DNA of 64,000 bases from Evansella sp. LMS18 (GCF_024362785.1 NZ_CP093301.1:2914001-2978000); one strand, 5' to 3'. Shown: positions 8,266-17,196, numbered from the stretch's first letter. A program made the numbers and translations. Notes: generated from the sequence alone by a model not told the origin.

Positions 8266-9051
8266 ATGAAAAAAGCAATCGTATATTCAGTGCTTTTATG
8301 TTTATTCAGTTTGTCGCTTATTTCCCAGGTAATGGCTTACAGCAATGAAGCCTATAACTGGAGTTTTAATCCGTCAAAAAATAATCAGCCGGCCACGACA
8401 GAAGCCCATTTTGAAGAGTTACTGAAAAAGTATGGCGGATTTTACATCGGCGATACGACAAAAAAGGAAATTTATCTTACGTTTGATAACGGCTATGAAA
8501 ATGGATATACAGAGAAAGTACTGGATGTGCTAAAAGATAAACAAGTGCCTGCAGCCTTTTTTATCACAGGGCATTATTTAAAGACTGAAGAGGATTTAGT
8601 GAAAAGAATGGTGGAAGAAGGCCATATTGTCGGGAACCACTCCTACCACCATCCGAGCCTCCCGGAAGTGTCCGATGAGCGGCTCGTCCGTGAGCTGGAA
8701 AGCTTAAGAACAGAGTACAAAAATGTAACTGGTGACGATGACATGAGGTATCTTCGGCCGCCAAGAGGGATCTTCAGTGAAAGAACACTCGCTAAGTCAG
8801 AAGAGCTCGGTTACACCAATGTTTTCTGGTCGTTCGCTTATAAAGACTGGGAAACGGATCAGCAAAAAGGCTGGAAGCATGCATATGATTCGGTGATGAA
8901 CCGGATTCATCCTGGAGCAGTGATGCTTCTTCATTCTGTCTCCAGCGATAATGCGGAAGCTCTGCCTAAAATCATTGATGAGCTGGAGAGCCAGGGCTAT
9001 ACATTTAAAAGCCTGGATGATTTGATGATTAAAAAAGGATTCATTAAATAA
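8266..9051 (+). CDS. pdaA: Polysaccharide deacetylase PdaA (spore cortex delta-lactam synthesis)
   Basis: A 261-residue protein with a signal peptide (residues 1-24, ending VMA) and a NodB deacetylase domain. TFDNGYENGYT (about residue 71) is the PdaA version of motif 1, HSYHHPSL carries the metal-binding histidines, LRPPRG is motif 3 and LLHSVS the terminal His motif. PdaA removes the N-acetyl group of muramic acid so the cortex lactam can form, which indicates a spore former. Length matches the B. subtilis protein (263). Its neighbours yfjP and yfjO keep the B. subtilis order. Confidence 0.92.
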   Translation: MKKAIVYSVLLCLFSLSLISQVMAYSNEAYNWSFNPSKNNQPATTEAHFEELLKKYGGFYIGDTTKKEIYLTFDNGYENGYTEKVLDVLKDKQVPAAFFITGHYLKTEEDLVKRMVEEGHIVGNHSYHHPSLPEVSDERLVRELESLRTEYKNVTGDDDMRYLRPPRGIFSERTLAKSEELGYTNVFWSFAYKDWETDQQKGWKHAYDSVMNRIHPGAVMLLHSVSSDNAEALPKIIDELESQGYTFKSLDDLMIKKGFIK

Positions 9052-9054
9052 AAA

Positions 9055-9090
9055 TACCCCTGCGCCATCAAACGATGGCTCAGGGGTTTA
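9055..9090. terminator. Bidirectional terminator between pdaA and the GAF gene
   Basis: ACCCCTG-CCATC / GATGG-CAGGGGT hairpin (two mismatched bases in the stem) lies between the convergent genes, with T/A-rich flanks on both strands. Confidence 0.7.
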
Positions 9091-9124
9091 ACGCTTCACT
9101 GCAGCAGCGAAACACAAATTATGA

Positions 9125-9490
9125 TTAGTTAGCGAGACTTAGTTCACCGATTGCTGAAGCAATTGTTTCCAGGGTGCTCACGTCGGTTACATCAAACGCA
9201 ATCACTTCCCGTGTCCGTACAATCATTATCCCGATATTTTCATCTTTAGAATTTTTAATTGGAAATTTCAGTTCCCCGTTTGATTCCCATGCTAAATCAT
9301 CTTCACTGTCTGAAGCAGCGAGGAGGCTTACTTCCTTTCCGTTCTCGTAAAAATAAATTCCGGACCAGTCAATATAAGGCACTTGTTCCACAAGACTGTT
9401 TACAGTCTTCTCGAGAATGTCCTGTAAGTTTTTTTTCTTATACACCTCTGCCATAATCTGCAGCGAGGCAATATCCGTCGCAATTGACAC
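9125..9490 (-). CDS. GAF domain protein
   Basis: A 121-residue protein that is little more than one GAF domain: helix LQDILEKTVNSLVEQV, then WSGIYFYENGKEVSLLA, and a C-terminal LETIASAIGEL helix. Such small GAF proteins in Firmicutes include free methionine-R-sulfoxide reductases and uncharacterised sensors. The only cysteine-free sequence seen here lacks the catalytic cysteines of that reductase, so I leave the function open. Start is GTG at 9490 with GGGAGA upstream. Single gene, convergent with pdaA. Confidence 0.65.
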   Translation of the reverse strand: MSIATDIASLQIMAEVYKKKNLQDILEKTVNSLVEQVPYIDWSGIYFYENGKEVSLLAASDSEDDLAWESNGELKFPIKNSKDENIGIMIVRTREVIAFDVTDVSTLETIASAIGELSLAN

Positions 9491-9616
9491 TACACATCTC
9501 TCCCTAAATTACGTTGTCGCACTCTATTTTAACAAACACACAAGGAGTTTTGGGCTGCCAAGTTAAGGAAGAGGCCCATGTGTGGTAATATGTATAGTGG
9601 AAAGGCGGGTGCAGCC

Positions 9617-10486
9617 ATGCGCGAACAAATAAAAGTACAAGGTCCGTACAACTTTAAACAAGCTTTAAAGCGGTTAACAGTTGATCCTCTTGCCCTGACG
9701 AATGTGGAAAATCAAACATTGAGGATCCCCCTTCTTATAGATGAAACACAAGCAGTAGTGGATGTCACACAGACTGGGAGCTTTGAGGAACCTGTTTTTG
9801 AAATAGTGACAGAAAGCAATGTTGACCAGGAAATGCTTTTCAAAAGGTTAAATGAAATATTCCACTGGGATATCCCACTTGAAACAATTTACCAGTACTT
9901 TCAGGATACAGAATTAGACCAGCTGTTCAGCCAGTTCCGGGGCACGCCGTTCGTGTGCGATTTTCAATTATATGGCTGTTTAATGAAAACAATCATTCAC
10001 CAGCAGCTGAACATGTCTTTTGCATTCGTTCTTTCTAACAGATTCAAACAAAACTTCGGTACAGAAATCGACGGTGTCTGGTTTTATCCGTCTCCAGATA
10101 AAGTAAGCAGGCTTGAGCCGGAAGACTTAATAGCCTTGCAATTCAGCCGCAGGAAAGCGGAATATGTGATAGATACTTCCCGGCTCATTACTGACGGTCT
10201 TCTTGACCTTGAAAGTTTAAAGAGTCTGGATGATGAGGAAGTAATCAGCCGCCTTATAGCCATTAGAGGAATCGGCCGCTGGACTGCGGAAAATTTCCTG
10301 ATGTTCGGACTTGGGAGGCTGGATTTATTCCCGGTTGCTGATATAGGTATACAGAACGGGATGAAGAAGTATTATAAACTTGATAAAAAGCCATCTAAAG
10401 AGGTAATGATAGATAAATCTGGGGACTGGAAGCCATACAGGACGTATGCTTCATTATATTTATGGGAAAGTTTAGAGTCTGAATAA
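9617..10486 (+). CDS. yfjP: AlkA-type DNA-3-methyladenine glycosylase
   Basis: A 289-residue base-excision enzyme of the HhH-GPD superfamily. The helix-hairpin-helix is in IAIRGIGRWTAENFLMFGLG and the catalytic Asp follows in FPVADIG. The N-terminal half is the AlkA-like beta domain. It removes alkylated purines from DNA. Start taken as ATG 9617 (GGCGGGT upstream); an in-frame ATG at 9578 would add 13 residues. Its end is 17 bases from the rRNA methylase gene, as in the B. subtilis yfjP-yfjO pair. Confidence 0.85.
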   Translation: MREQIKVQGPYNFKQALKRLTVDPLALTNVENQTLRIPLLIDETQAVVDVTQTGSFEEPVFEIVTESNVDQEMLFKRLNEIFHWDIPLETIYQYFQDTELDQLFSQFRGTPFVCDFQLYGCLMKTIIHQQLNMSFAFVLSNRFKQNFGTEIDGVWFYPSPDKVSRLEPEDLIALQFSRRKAEYVIDTSRLITDGLLDLESLKSLDDEEVISRLIAIRGIGRWTAENFLMFGLGRLDLFPVADIGIQNGMKKYYKLDKKPSKEVMIDKSGDWKPYRTYASLYLWESLESE

Positions 10487-10503
10487 TCAATGAGGTGAAA
10501 TGA

Positions 10504-11907
10504 GTGAAGCAACAGCGAAAAGACACCGGGAAAGACAATAGCCATCTGAAAATCAAAAAAGGTCAGCGCTTCCCGCTCACAATCAAACGAATGGGCATTG
10601 ACGGAGAAGGAGTAGGCTTTTTTAAACGGCAGGTTGTCTTCGTTCCCGGTGCCCTTCCTGGTGAAGAAATCGTTTGTGAAGTGACGAAAGCGGAAGGCAA
10701 GTTTGCAACAGGAAAGATAGTTAAAATCAGAAAAGAATCTAAAGACAGAGTCGCTCCTCCATGTCCTGTATATGCAGAATGCGGCGGGTGCCAGCTGCAG
10801 CATATGGCGTACGGAGGACAGCTCAGATCAAAAAAGGATATCGTCCGCCAGGCATTTGAAAGATATACGAAGATTAACCTTGATAAAATCAATTTCAAGG
10901 ATACAATCGGCATGGACGACCCGTGGAATTACCGGAACAAGAGCCAGCTCCAGGTTGGAACGGAAAAAGGTAAAGTTATCGCCGGTCTGTACAGCACAAA
11001 CAGCCACCGGCTTATTGACCTGGAGGACTGTGCCGTCCAGCACCCCCAGACAAATAAAGTGACAAATACAGTAAAACAGATCATCGAGGATCTGAAAATA
11101 CCCGTTTATAACGAAAGAAAAAGAAGCGGTGTAATCAGAACAATCGTAACGAGAGTAGGTTTTGAAACCGGGGAATACCAGGTGGTGCTCGTAACGAAAG
11201 AAAGAGACATCCCGAAAGGTAAATTACTCATCGATGAGATCAAGCGACGTCTTCCGGATGTAACTTCAATTGTGCAAAACATTAATCCGAAAAAAACATC
11301 TCTAGTGTTTGGCGATGAAACAGTAACCCTTTTCGGGAAGGATAAAATTGAAGAAAAAATGAGTGAATTCAGTTTTAACCTGTCTCCCAGGGCATTTTTC
11401 CAGCTGAACCCTGTTCAGACGAAAAAACTCTATAACTCGGCAAAGGAAGCAGCGAAGCTTTCCGGGAAAGAGAAAGTCGTTGATGCATACTGCGGTGTTG
11501 GGACGATCGGCCTCTGGCTCGCAGACGGAGCGGCCGAACTGAGAGGCATGGATGTCATTGATGAAGCGATCCAGGATGCCAGGAAAAATGCCGAGGTACA
11601 CGGGGTACACCATGCTCACTATGTGACAGGCAAAGCAGAAACATGGCTGCCTAAATGGGAGAAGGAAGGCTGGCACCCGGATGTGGTAGTAGTTGACCCG
11701 CCAAGGACAGGGCTGGACAGGTCGTTCATTGAAACACTACTTCGTGTAAAGCCGAAACGGATTGTATATGTTTCCTGCAACCCGTCTACCTTAGCAAAAA
11801 ACGTCAACGACCTGGCAAGGGGCGGATACAAACTAAAATCCCTGCAGCCAGTAGATATGTTCCCGCAAACAGCACAAGTGGAAGTAGTCTCGGAGCTTAC
11901 ACTGTAG
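10504..11907 (+). CDS. rlmD: 23S rRNA (uracil-C5) methyltransferase, RlmD/TrmA family
   Basis: A 467-residue S-adenosylmethionine-dependent RNA m5U methylase. An N-terminal TRAM domain (about residues 20-75) is followed by the iron-sulfur cysteines in [11 protein letters not shown], a Rossmann core with [11 protein letters not shown], the DPPRTGL loop and the catalytic cysteine in SCNPSTLA (C-terminal). It is the syntenic counterpart of B. subtilis yfjO. B. subtilis has a second homologue, YefA, reported to methylate both U747 and U1939, so the exact target of this copy is uncertain. GTG start at 10504 behind GAGGTGA. Confidence 0.88.
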   Translation: MKQQRKDTGKDNSHLKIKKGQRFPLTIKRMGIDGEGVGFFKRQVVFVPGALPGEEIVCEVTKAEGKFATGKIVKIRKESKDRVAPPCPVYAECGGCQLQHMAYGGQLRSKKDIVRQAFERYTKINLDKINFKDTIGMDDPWNYRNKSQLQVGTEKGKVIAGLYSTNSHRLIDLEDCAVQHPQTNKVTNTVKQIIEDLKIPVYNERKRSGVIRTIVTRVGFETGEYQVVLVTKERDIPKGKLLIDEIKRRLPDVTSIVQNINPKKTSLVFGDETVTLFGKDKIEEKMSEFSFNLSPRAFFQLNPVQTKKLYNSAKEAAKLSGKEKVVDAYCGVGTIGLWLADGAAELRGMDVIDEAIQDARKNAEVHGVHHAHYVTGKAETWLPKWEKEGWHPDVVVVDPPRTGLDRSFIETLLRVKPKRIVYVSCNPSTLAKNVNDLARGGYKLKSLQPVDMFPQTAQVEVVSELTL

Positions 11908-11958
11908 TTGTCTAACTAAAAAATACTCTTGCTAGTTAAAATAAACACTTGCTAGCCC

Positions 11959-12006
11959 GGCCCTGATTTCGTTAAAAATATCTTTTGCGAATCCAGGGTC
12001 TTTTTC
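11959..12006 (+). terminator. Terminator after the rRNA methylase gene
   Basis: GGCCCTG-ATTTCG / CGAAT-CCAGGGTC stem with an A/T-rich loop, followed by TTTTT. The remaining gap to 12240 holds no clear feature. Confidence 0.75.
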
Positions 12007-12239
12007 ATGCTTGAATCCGGCTGCTTGCAAGACTGTAAGGTATGAAACTGCAGTTAAATTTACCTAAACCAATAATTGGAATTTTGTGTTAAAATATTTT
12101 GTAAGCAATATACATCCATGCGAGTAAGGGAAACTTAGTTAGTTTGACTAATTCTTTCCACGTAACTCCATTGATCATTCTCGAACATTTATCTTCTAAA
12201 TTGATTAATTATATTTCATTTATAATAAGGAGGAATAGC

Positions 12240-12665
12240 ATGGAGTGTAAAAACTCTGCGGGTTTCTGGATACGGCTGGGTGCTGGATTCGTAGACGGTC
12301 TTATTATAGCTGCAGTCACTGCAATCTTATCGAATCTAATCTATGGTGAATACATAACAGAAAATTTTTTTAACCCGCTCGATCTTCTTGGGAACCTCTA
12401 TATGATAATTTTACCGGTTATTTGGTATGGATATACGATTGGGAAGTGGGTAGCTGGTATACGAATTGTAAGGGTCGATGGACAGAGAACCGGTATTGGA
12501 ACAATGCTGCTCAGAGAACTAATAGGGCCGTTAATCTATGCTCTGACATTTGGCATAGCTTTAATTGTCAGTATATTTATGGTGGCATTAAGAGAAGATA
12601 GCCGATCTATTCACGATTTTGTAGCGGGAACTTATGTGACACATGATCCGCCGGAAAAGAAATGA
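12240..12665 (+). CDS. RDD family membrane protein
   Basis: A 141-residue protein with the RDD signature: an Arg and Asp in the first helix (IRLGAGFVDGLII) and an Asp in the last segment (SRSIHDFVAGTYV), plus three predicted membrane helices. The ATG at 12240 follows AAGGAGG by 6 bases; the longer frame from 12144 has no ribosome site. Some RDD proteins have been linked to ion transport and osmotic tolerance; the role here is unknown. 40 bases precede the phosphoesterase gene, so the two may be co-transcribed. Confidence 0.8.
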   Translation: MECKNSAGFWIRLGAGFVDGLIIAAVTAILSNLIYGEYITENFFNPLDLLGNLYMIILPVIWYGYTIGKWVAGIRIVRVDGQRTGIGTMLLRELIGPLIYALTFGIALIVSIFMVALREDSRSIHDFVAGTYVTHDPPEKK

Positions 12666-12704
12666 AGTTTTAGAAGTGTGCAGCAAAATCCCAGGAGATG
12701 ACCA

Positions 12705-13562
12705 ATGAAGAAAAAAACGAAGAAGTTATGGATTTACTTTTTAACTGGAACGGTATTATTAATTTCTTTCTTTTATTTTCAAAACAATTCCCTTGTAACA
12801 ACTGAGTACACCATCACTTCAGAGAAGCTTCCGCCAAGTTTTGATGGATACAGAATTGTTCAATTATCCGATTTGCACAATAAGTCCTTTGGGAATGACC
12901 AAAGCCGCTTAGTTGAAAAAATAATAGAGTTAAAGCCCGATTTAATAGTTTTTACCGGTGACTTAATAGACGAAGACACAGATGATGAGACACCAAGCTT
13001 AATTTTAATGGAAAAGCTCGTTCAGATTGCTCCAGTCTACTTTGTAACTGGCAATCACGAATGGTGGTCAAATCAGTTCGACACATTGGAGAGCAGCCTG
13101 AAAGATATTGGTGTACATGTTTTGAGAAATGAAGCAGAGAAAGTCGCTGTTGGGGGCGACCAGATCCTTATCGCCGGGATTGATGACCCGGCGAATGTAA
13201 CAGAACGGGAACATGAAAAAGCAATTATGGAAGAAAGAATCGGAAATATAAGTGAAGAAATCAACGGACAGGATCAGTTTCAGATTCTTCTGTCCCACAG
13301 GCCTGAATTATTTTCATTGTATACGGATCATGAGTTTGATGTTGTTTTTTCAGGACATGCTCATGGCGGACAATTCAGAATCCCTTTCGTTGGTGGTTTA
13401 GTTGCTCCGGACCAGGGATTTCCTCCACGGTATACATCAGGCACATACACATCAAGTAACACGACAATGGTTGTAAACAGAGGACTTGGTAACAGTGTGA
13501 TTCCAGTCAGGTTCTTAAATCGTCCGGAGGTTGTTCTGGTCACATTGGAATCAGTTAATTAA
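12705..13562 (+). CDS. Membrane-anchored metallophosphoesterase (YkuE-like)
   Basis: A 285-residue protein with an N-terminal membrane anchor (about residues 8-25) and a calcineurin-like phosphoesterase domain outside. All metal motifs are present: DLHN, GDLID, GNHEWW, SHRPE and SGHAHGGQ. The domain order and the anchor resemble YkuE/YkoQ-type enzymes of Bacillus. The substrate is not known. Translation signal GGAGATGACCA precedes the ATG. Confidence 0.85.
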   Translation: MKKKTKKLWIYFLTGTVLLISFFYFQNNSLVTTEYTITSEKLPPSFDGYRIVQLSDLHNKSFGNDQSRLVEKIIELKPDLIVFTGDLIDEDTDDETPSLILMEKLVQIAPVYFVTGNHEWWSNQFDTLESSLKDIGVHVLRNEAEKVAVGGDQILIAGIDDPANVTEREHEKAIMEERIGNISEEINGQDQFQILLSHRPELFSLYTDHEFDVVFSGHAHGGQFRIPFVGGLVAPDQGFPPRYTSGTYTSSNTTMVVNRGLGNSVIPVRFLNRPEVVLVTLESVN

Positions 13563-13567
13563 TCAGG

Positions 13568-13705
13568 ATGACTGAACTAAAGAGGAGTAAATCAAGTGGA
13601 TATGGAGGGTATTTTACCGACCTTGATGGTTACTACTGGGAAGTTGCCTATGGAGAGGATTGGGAGTTTGACGAATCAAATATGCTAATCATTAACGACC
13701 AATAA
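13568..13705 (+). pseudogene. C-terminal remnant of a VOC (glyoxalase-like) protein
   Basis: A 45-codon frame whose text GYGGYFTDLDGYYWEVAYGE is the typical C-terminal strand-and-metal-ligand region of VOC-superfamily enzymes (the Glu in WEVA is the usual metal ligand). The N-terminal half is missing. It begins 6 bases after the phosphoesterase stop, so it is the tail of a deleted gene. One intact and one frameshifted VOC gene lie further right. Confidence 0.7.
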
Positions 13706-13737
13706 CTGAACATTGAGAATAGTTGGGCGAAATATTA

Positions 13738-13766
13738 TTGAAAACCAACATACATTATGGTACATT
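13738..13766 (+). promoter_or_regulatory. Promoter of the hisS leader
   Basis: TTGAAA (13738-13743), a 17-base spacer and TACATT (13761-13766). Transcription would begin near 13773, a few bases before the ribosome site of the leader peptide, as expected for a leader transcript. Confidence 0.55.
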
Positions 13767-13790
13767 TAATGGCAATCAGAGGTGAGTATT

Positions 13791-13847
13791 ATGCGTTCAT
13801 TTAAGAATATAAGCTTGCTCTCACAATTCCATCATCATATCAAGTAG
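13791..13847 (+). CDS. Leader peptide with three consecutive His codons
   Basis: ATG at 13791 follows GAGGTGA by 6 bases and encodes 18 residues, MRSFKNISLLSQFHHHIK, ending in TAG at 13845. The three CAT codons (13830-13838) sit next to the stop codon, directly before two hairpins and a histidyl-tRNA synthetase gene. This is the arrangement of ribosome-mediated attenuation, in which scarcity of charged tRNA-His stalls the ribosome and changes the downstream RNA fold. That function is inferred; the peptide, its ribosome site and its position are seen directly. Confidence 0.7.
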   Translation: MRSFKNISLLSQFHHHIK

Positions 13848-13890
13848 CCTTGCTATCCGATTTATAAAAAAATCGAAAATAGGAAGGCTA
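13845..13890 (+). promoter_or_regulatory. Leader hairpin 1 before hisS
   Basis: TAGCCTT (13845-13851) pairs with AAGGCTA (13884-13890), CTAT (13853-13856) with ATAG (13879-13882) and GATTT (13859-13863) with AAATC (13870-13874). The stop codon of the leader peptide is the first base triplet of the 5' arm, so a ribosome on the His codons would touch this hairpin. Confidence 0.6.
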
Positions 13891-13899
13891 TTTATCATT

Positions 13900-13948
13900 A
13901 AACCGCATTTGATTAAGTTAAAACACTTAACTCAGGTGCGGTTTTTTT
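13900..13948 (+). terminator. Leader terminator (attenuator) before hisS
   Basis: AAACCGCA (13900-13907) pairs with TGCGGTTT (13937-13944), TTTGA with a CTCAGG segment, and TTAAGT (13913-13918) with ACTTAA (13925-13930), followed by TTTTTTTATTTT. It ends about 30 bases before the hisS ATG, so hisS expression requires read-through. Confidence 0.8.
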
Positions 13949-13977
13949 ATTTTAATCAAAAATTGGAGGTTAAGACG

Positions 13978-15263
13978 ATGAAAAAAATGGATTATCAAAA
14001 CGTAAAGGGTACACAGGATTATTTACCAGAAGCAGAAGCAATACGAAGAGACATAAGAAGAACGCTGGAAGATGTATTCATTCAATACGGGTGCAAACCA
14101 CTGGAAACTCCAATATTAAATTATACGGAATTGCTTGCTTCCAAATACGGCGGCGGGGCTGAAATATTGGAAGAGATGTATACATTAACTGACAGAGGTG
14201 AAAGAGAATTAGCTTTGCGTTACGACCTCACGATTCCCTTTGCGAAAGTAGTGGCCATGAATCCGACTTTAAGGATGCCTTTTAAGAGATATGAAATTGG
14301 CAAAGTTTTCAGAGACGGGCCAATTAAAACGGGAAGGTTCAGGGAGTTTACGCAGTGTGATGTGGATATAGCAGGAGTGGAATCCCAAATAGCTGAAGCT
14401 GAATTGATGGTAATGGCCTTAGATGCGTTTAGTAAGCTTGATTTAAATGTGACGATTCAATATAACAATCGAAAATTACTTGCTGGTATGCTTGAAATAT
14501 TCGGGACAGAAGAGGCAAAGATCAACAAAGTCGTGTTAATCCTGGATAAGCTTGAAAAGGTTGGGCTGGAAGCTGTTGTATCCGAGCTTAACGCACAAGG
14601 TTTATCAAGCTCAACGGTAAGTTCGATTAGACAGTTCCTGACTGATGAAAACAACACGAATTACAGCTATTTCGAATCGTTTTCCAAAGAAAATGAACAG
14701 GTTCGAAAAGGTTTAGAAGAATTAAAAGAGTTAGAAGCCTACCTGGAATATCTTAATATAAAAGAGAAAGTGGTATTCAATCCGTTTCTGGCAAGAGGTC
14801 TCGAAATCTACACTGGGACTATTTATGAAATATTTTTAACTGACCAGTCGATTAAATCAAGTATTGGGAGTGGCGGGAGATATGATAATGCCATTGGCGG
14901 GCTGAAGGGAACAAACGAAACCTTTTCGACGGTAGGAATATCTTTCGGATTAGATGTCATTTATACGGCAATGAGTGCTTCTGAGAATAAGGTTAAAGAA
15001 AACCAGAATATAGATTATTATATCGTCCCATTAGGCACGCCAAAAGAAGCTTTCCTTGTAGCAAATGACTTGAGAAGTAAAGGCTATAAAGTGGAATACG
15101 AAATGAGTAACAAAAAAATAGGCAAAGCCCTGGAGAAAAAGCAAACAAAGAAAAGATCCGCAATGTGATTATTATTGGAGAAGATGAAGTGGGAAACAAT
15201 CAAATCAAAATTAAAGACATGTTCTCGGGTGAGGAAAAAGTAGAACCGTATCTGTTCAGGTAA
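13978..15263 (+). pseudogene. hisS: Histidyl-tRNA synthetase, frameshifted near the 3' end
   Basis: The gene starts at ATG 13978 behind TTGGAGG. Class II motifs are present: LRYDLTIPFAKVVA, the motif 2 region FRDGPIKTGRFREFTQCDVD, the HisRS signature GLEIYTGTIYE and motif 3 GGRYDNAIGG. The first frame stops at 15168 inside the anticodon-binding domain. In the -1 frame from about 15140 the sequence continues as ANKEKIRNVIIIGEDEV to a TAA at 15261, the expected end of the family. The shift falls in a run of five A (15135-15140 region). Either one A is missing, or the tail is lost or reached by frameshifting. A full-length product would be about 428 residues. Confidence 0.8.
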
Positions 15264-15388
15264 GATTGAATGAGAAGAAATCACGTTTTATCACAATTCT
15301 ATATTTGAAAATTATGGTAAAATTAAATTATCTGATTTATTCAGTTGAGCAAAAAGAGAATTCTTCTGAAGACACGAGGAGTGATAAT

Positions 15389-15643
15389 TTGAAAAAGGTC
15401 TGGATATCGTTACTTAGCGGAATCGTAATTGGAATAATCATTTCTTTATTTGTCTATAGCGGAGAATCGTTATTTCATCAATACACTGCAATATATCCAG
15501 AGACAACCGCATATATAACCGAACAAAATTTTGAGGTAGCTATCGGTTCATCAAGAATCATCATTCTGACAATTATAATTATTTTCTTGGGCTGGTTATC
15601 TGTTGAAAAAATAGTGGATAAACTTCAAAGGTCCAATAACTAA
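15389..15643 (+). CDS. Small membrane protein, two helices
   Basis: From TTG 15389, 8 bases after GAGGAG, the product is 84 residues with two hydrophobic segments (about 5-24 and 58-74) around a short extracellular loop. A longer in-frame start at 15266 overlaps the hisS tail region and lacks a ribosome site. Family not recognised. Followed by a terminator. Confidence 0.6.
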   Translation: MKKVWISLLSGIVIGIIISLFVYSGESLFHQYTAIYPETTAYITEQNFEVAIGSSRIIILTIIIIFLGWLSVEKIVDKLQRSNN

Positions 15644-15681
15644 ATCGTTTTTTCCTGAGATAGTAATAAATTAAATCCAGA

Positions 15682-15706
15682 AAGCCGCGTTATGCGGCTT
15701 CTTTAT
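15682..15706 (+). terminator. Intrinsic terminator
   Basis: AAGCCGC-GTTAT-GCGGCTT hairpin followed by CTTTAT. Confidence 0.7.
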
Positions 15707-15759
15707 CGCCTGCCAGTTGGAAATGGTACAGCTACCCTAAAATATAGAAGGTGTTATTG

Positions 15760-16164
15760 ATGATTAATCGCAAATTTTTGTCAGCTGCCATTACCTGGAT
15801 TCCAGCTACAATATTAGTCGCTTTTATATCACCGGTATATGACGCGGACTTCTCCTCATTAGTTTTTATTTATGCCTTATATATCTTCCTATTCCTTTTT
15901 ACTTATGGAGTCATTGCGTCTTTCTTAGCAGAAAAAATTAGTGAAAAAGCAGCTAAGTTTCAAAGTACATTATCATTGATGATTCATTTGGCTTTCGGGT
16001 ATGGGTTTGTCCTGCCATTTAGTGTCTTTGCGCCGGAAGTATTAGAGCAAGGTCCTCTTAATTTTATAACTATTAATGGTCTTGTCTGCTCAGCTGTTTT
16101 CTTTATTGTTGATTTAATGGTCCGAAGATCAGGTAAAAGTTTTTGCTATGGTAAGGAAACTTAA
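15760..16164 (+). CDS. Integral membrane protein, four predicted helices
   Basis: A 134-residue protein with four hydrophobic stretches and a short basic tail (MVRRSGKSFCYGKET). The ATG at 15760 lies 9 bases after AGAAGG; a GTG at 15751 is too close to that site. I do not recognise the family. It is a single gene among other short accessory genes. Confidence 0.6.
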   Translation: MINRKFLSAAITWIPATILVAFISPVYDADFSSLVFIYALYIFLFLFTYGVIASFLAEKISEKAAKFQSTLSLMIHLAFGYGFVLPFSVFAPEVLEQGPLNFITINGLVCSAVFFIVDLMVRRSGKSFCYGKET

Positions 16165-16180
16165 TGTTAAGGATTGTACT

Positions 16181-16401
16181 TAATTAGGGGCTGAAGCCTT
16201 GCAACTTCTGGATTACAAGGGAGGAAAACAATTGAAAACTTACTTGTATAATCAGTGCAAATAAGCCTTTGCATTACCAGGATCATGGGGAACAGTTGTA
16301 TGTAAAAAGAAGCTTAGGAAAGGGATTTGGGATTGAATCAATCAACACAACAAGCACTTGATTTATTGAAATACAAATCTCCTGAATCTTGAGTCGCTAT
16401 A
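16181..16401 (+). other. Gene-free stretch with decayed short frames
   Basis: After GGGAGG, TTG at 16231 opens MKTYLYNQCK, stopped by TAA at 16262; the same frame then continues FALPGSWGTVVCKKK to a TGA. A second TTG frame at about 16333 gives MNQSTQQALDLLKYKSPES. These read like remnants of small genes with a nonsense mutation, but no family is recognised and chance cannot be excluded. Confidence 0.3.
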
Positions 16402-16448
16402 GGGAGATGAAAGCAATAGACTTTAAAATGCGTTCGGAGGGATTATAA

Positions 16449-17090
16449 TTGGAGAGCAAAATTGAATACTATGAAAAATCATCTCCGAATTTCAAACTAA
16501 TGGAACATTATCGTTCGCGGATTCAGGAGATGGAGGAAAAGTCCAGCTATGGGGAAAAAGTGGCCTCAAAATGGTCTGAAATACTATATAAATTCCTCAC
16601 AAAGGAAAATTATCCAGTCAATCACCCGATTGGTCAGGAGACATTTTCCTTATATGCTGAGTACCCAGCTGGAGTATTTGAGTATGCTTTAGATATAGAT
16701 GGTGCTGCTGAATTAATAAAAGAAAAAGATATTAAACCAGTAAAGTTCTCGCCAGCCCGGATTATTGACTCTGTTGACAAAGGCAACATAAACCAAGACC
16801 TTGAACGGATTAAACCAAACCACAAGAACCCTGTGATGGTGCTTAAAAGTAATTACTTAACTGATAATAGGCCTTATTGTATCAATGGTAACCACCGAAT
16901 ATTTGAAGCCTACCGTAATGACAATAAACAAATTGAAGTTTTTGTATTTAATGAGCTTGAGTTCATTCCTTTCTTTTATGATGCATTAAGTAAAGCAACC
17001 TACTTTTTCGAAATCGATTACTATAACGTGCTTAATGATAAAAGATACTTTATAGATAACGAAGAAAGTGCTTTTGCAGATAAATTATAA
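16449..17090 (+). CDS. Unknown protein with a ParB-like NGNHR motif
   Basis: A 213-residue soluble protein. TTG at 16449 follows GGAGGG by 7-8 bases. An N-terminal helical part (EHYRSRIQEMEEKSSYGEKV) precedes a domain with VKFSPARIIDS and then PYCINGNHRIFEAYRND, which resembles the ParB/sulfiredoxin-type fold where GxHR-like motifs bind nucleotide. The resemblance is short, so no function is given. Not obviously in an operon. Confidence 0.6.
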   Translation: MESKIEYYEKSSPNFKLMEHYRSRIQEMEEKSSYGEKVASKWSEILYKFLTKENYPVNHPIGQETFSLYAEYPAGVFEYALDIDGAAELIKEKDIKPVKFSPARIIDSVDKGNINQDLERIKPNHKNPVMVLKSNYLTDNRPYCINGNHRIFEAYRNDNKQIEVFVFNELEFIPFFYDALSKATYFFEIDYYNVLNDKRYFIDNEESAFADKL

Positions 17091-17196
17091 TGTCTCTGAT
17101 TATAGAAGGGTAAATGCCATTATTTATGTTAGTAATCATAACGCCAAATTAGAACCGTAATATGCTTACATAGTCAAATGGAAACCGGAGGACTTT

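Noticed and set aside
15131-15150. Programmed -1 frameshift in hisS
   Set aside because: The slippery run is G-AAA-AAG, which needs a mismatch in the P site, and no stimulator structure was obvious. A one-base deletion or a sequence error is simpler.
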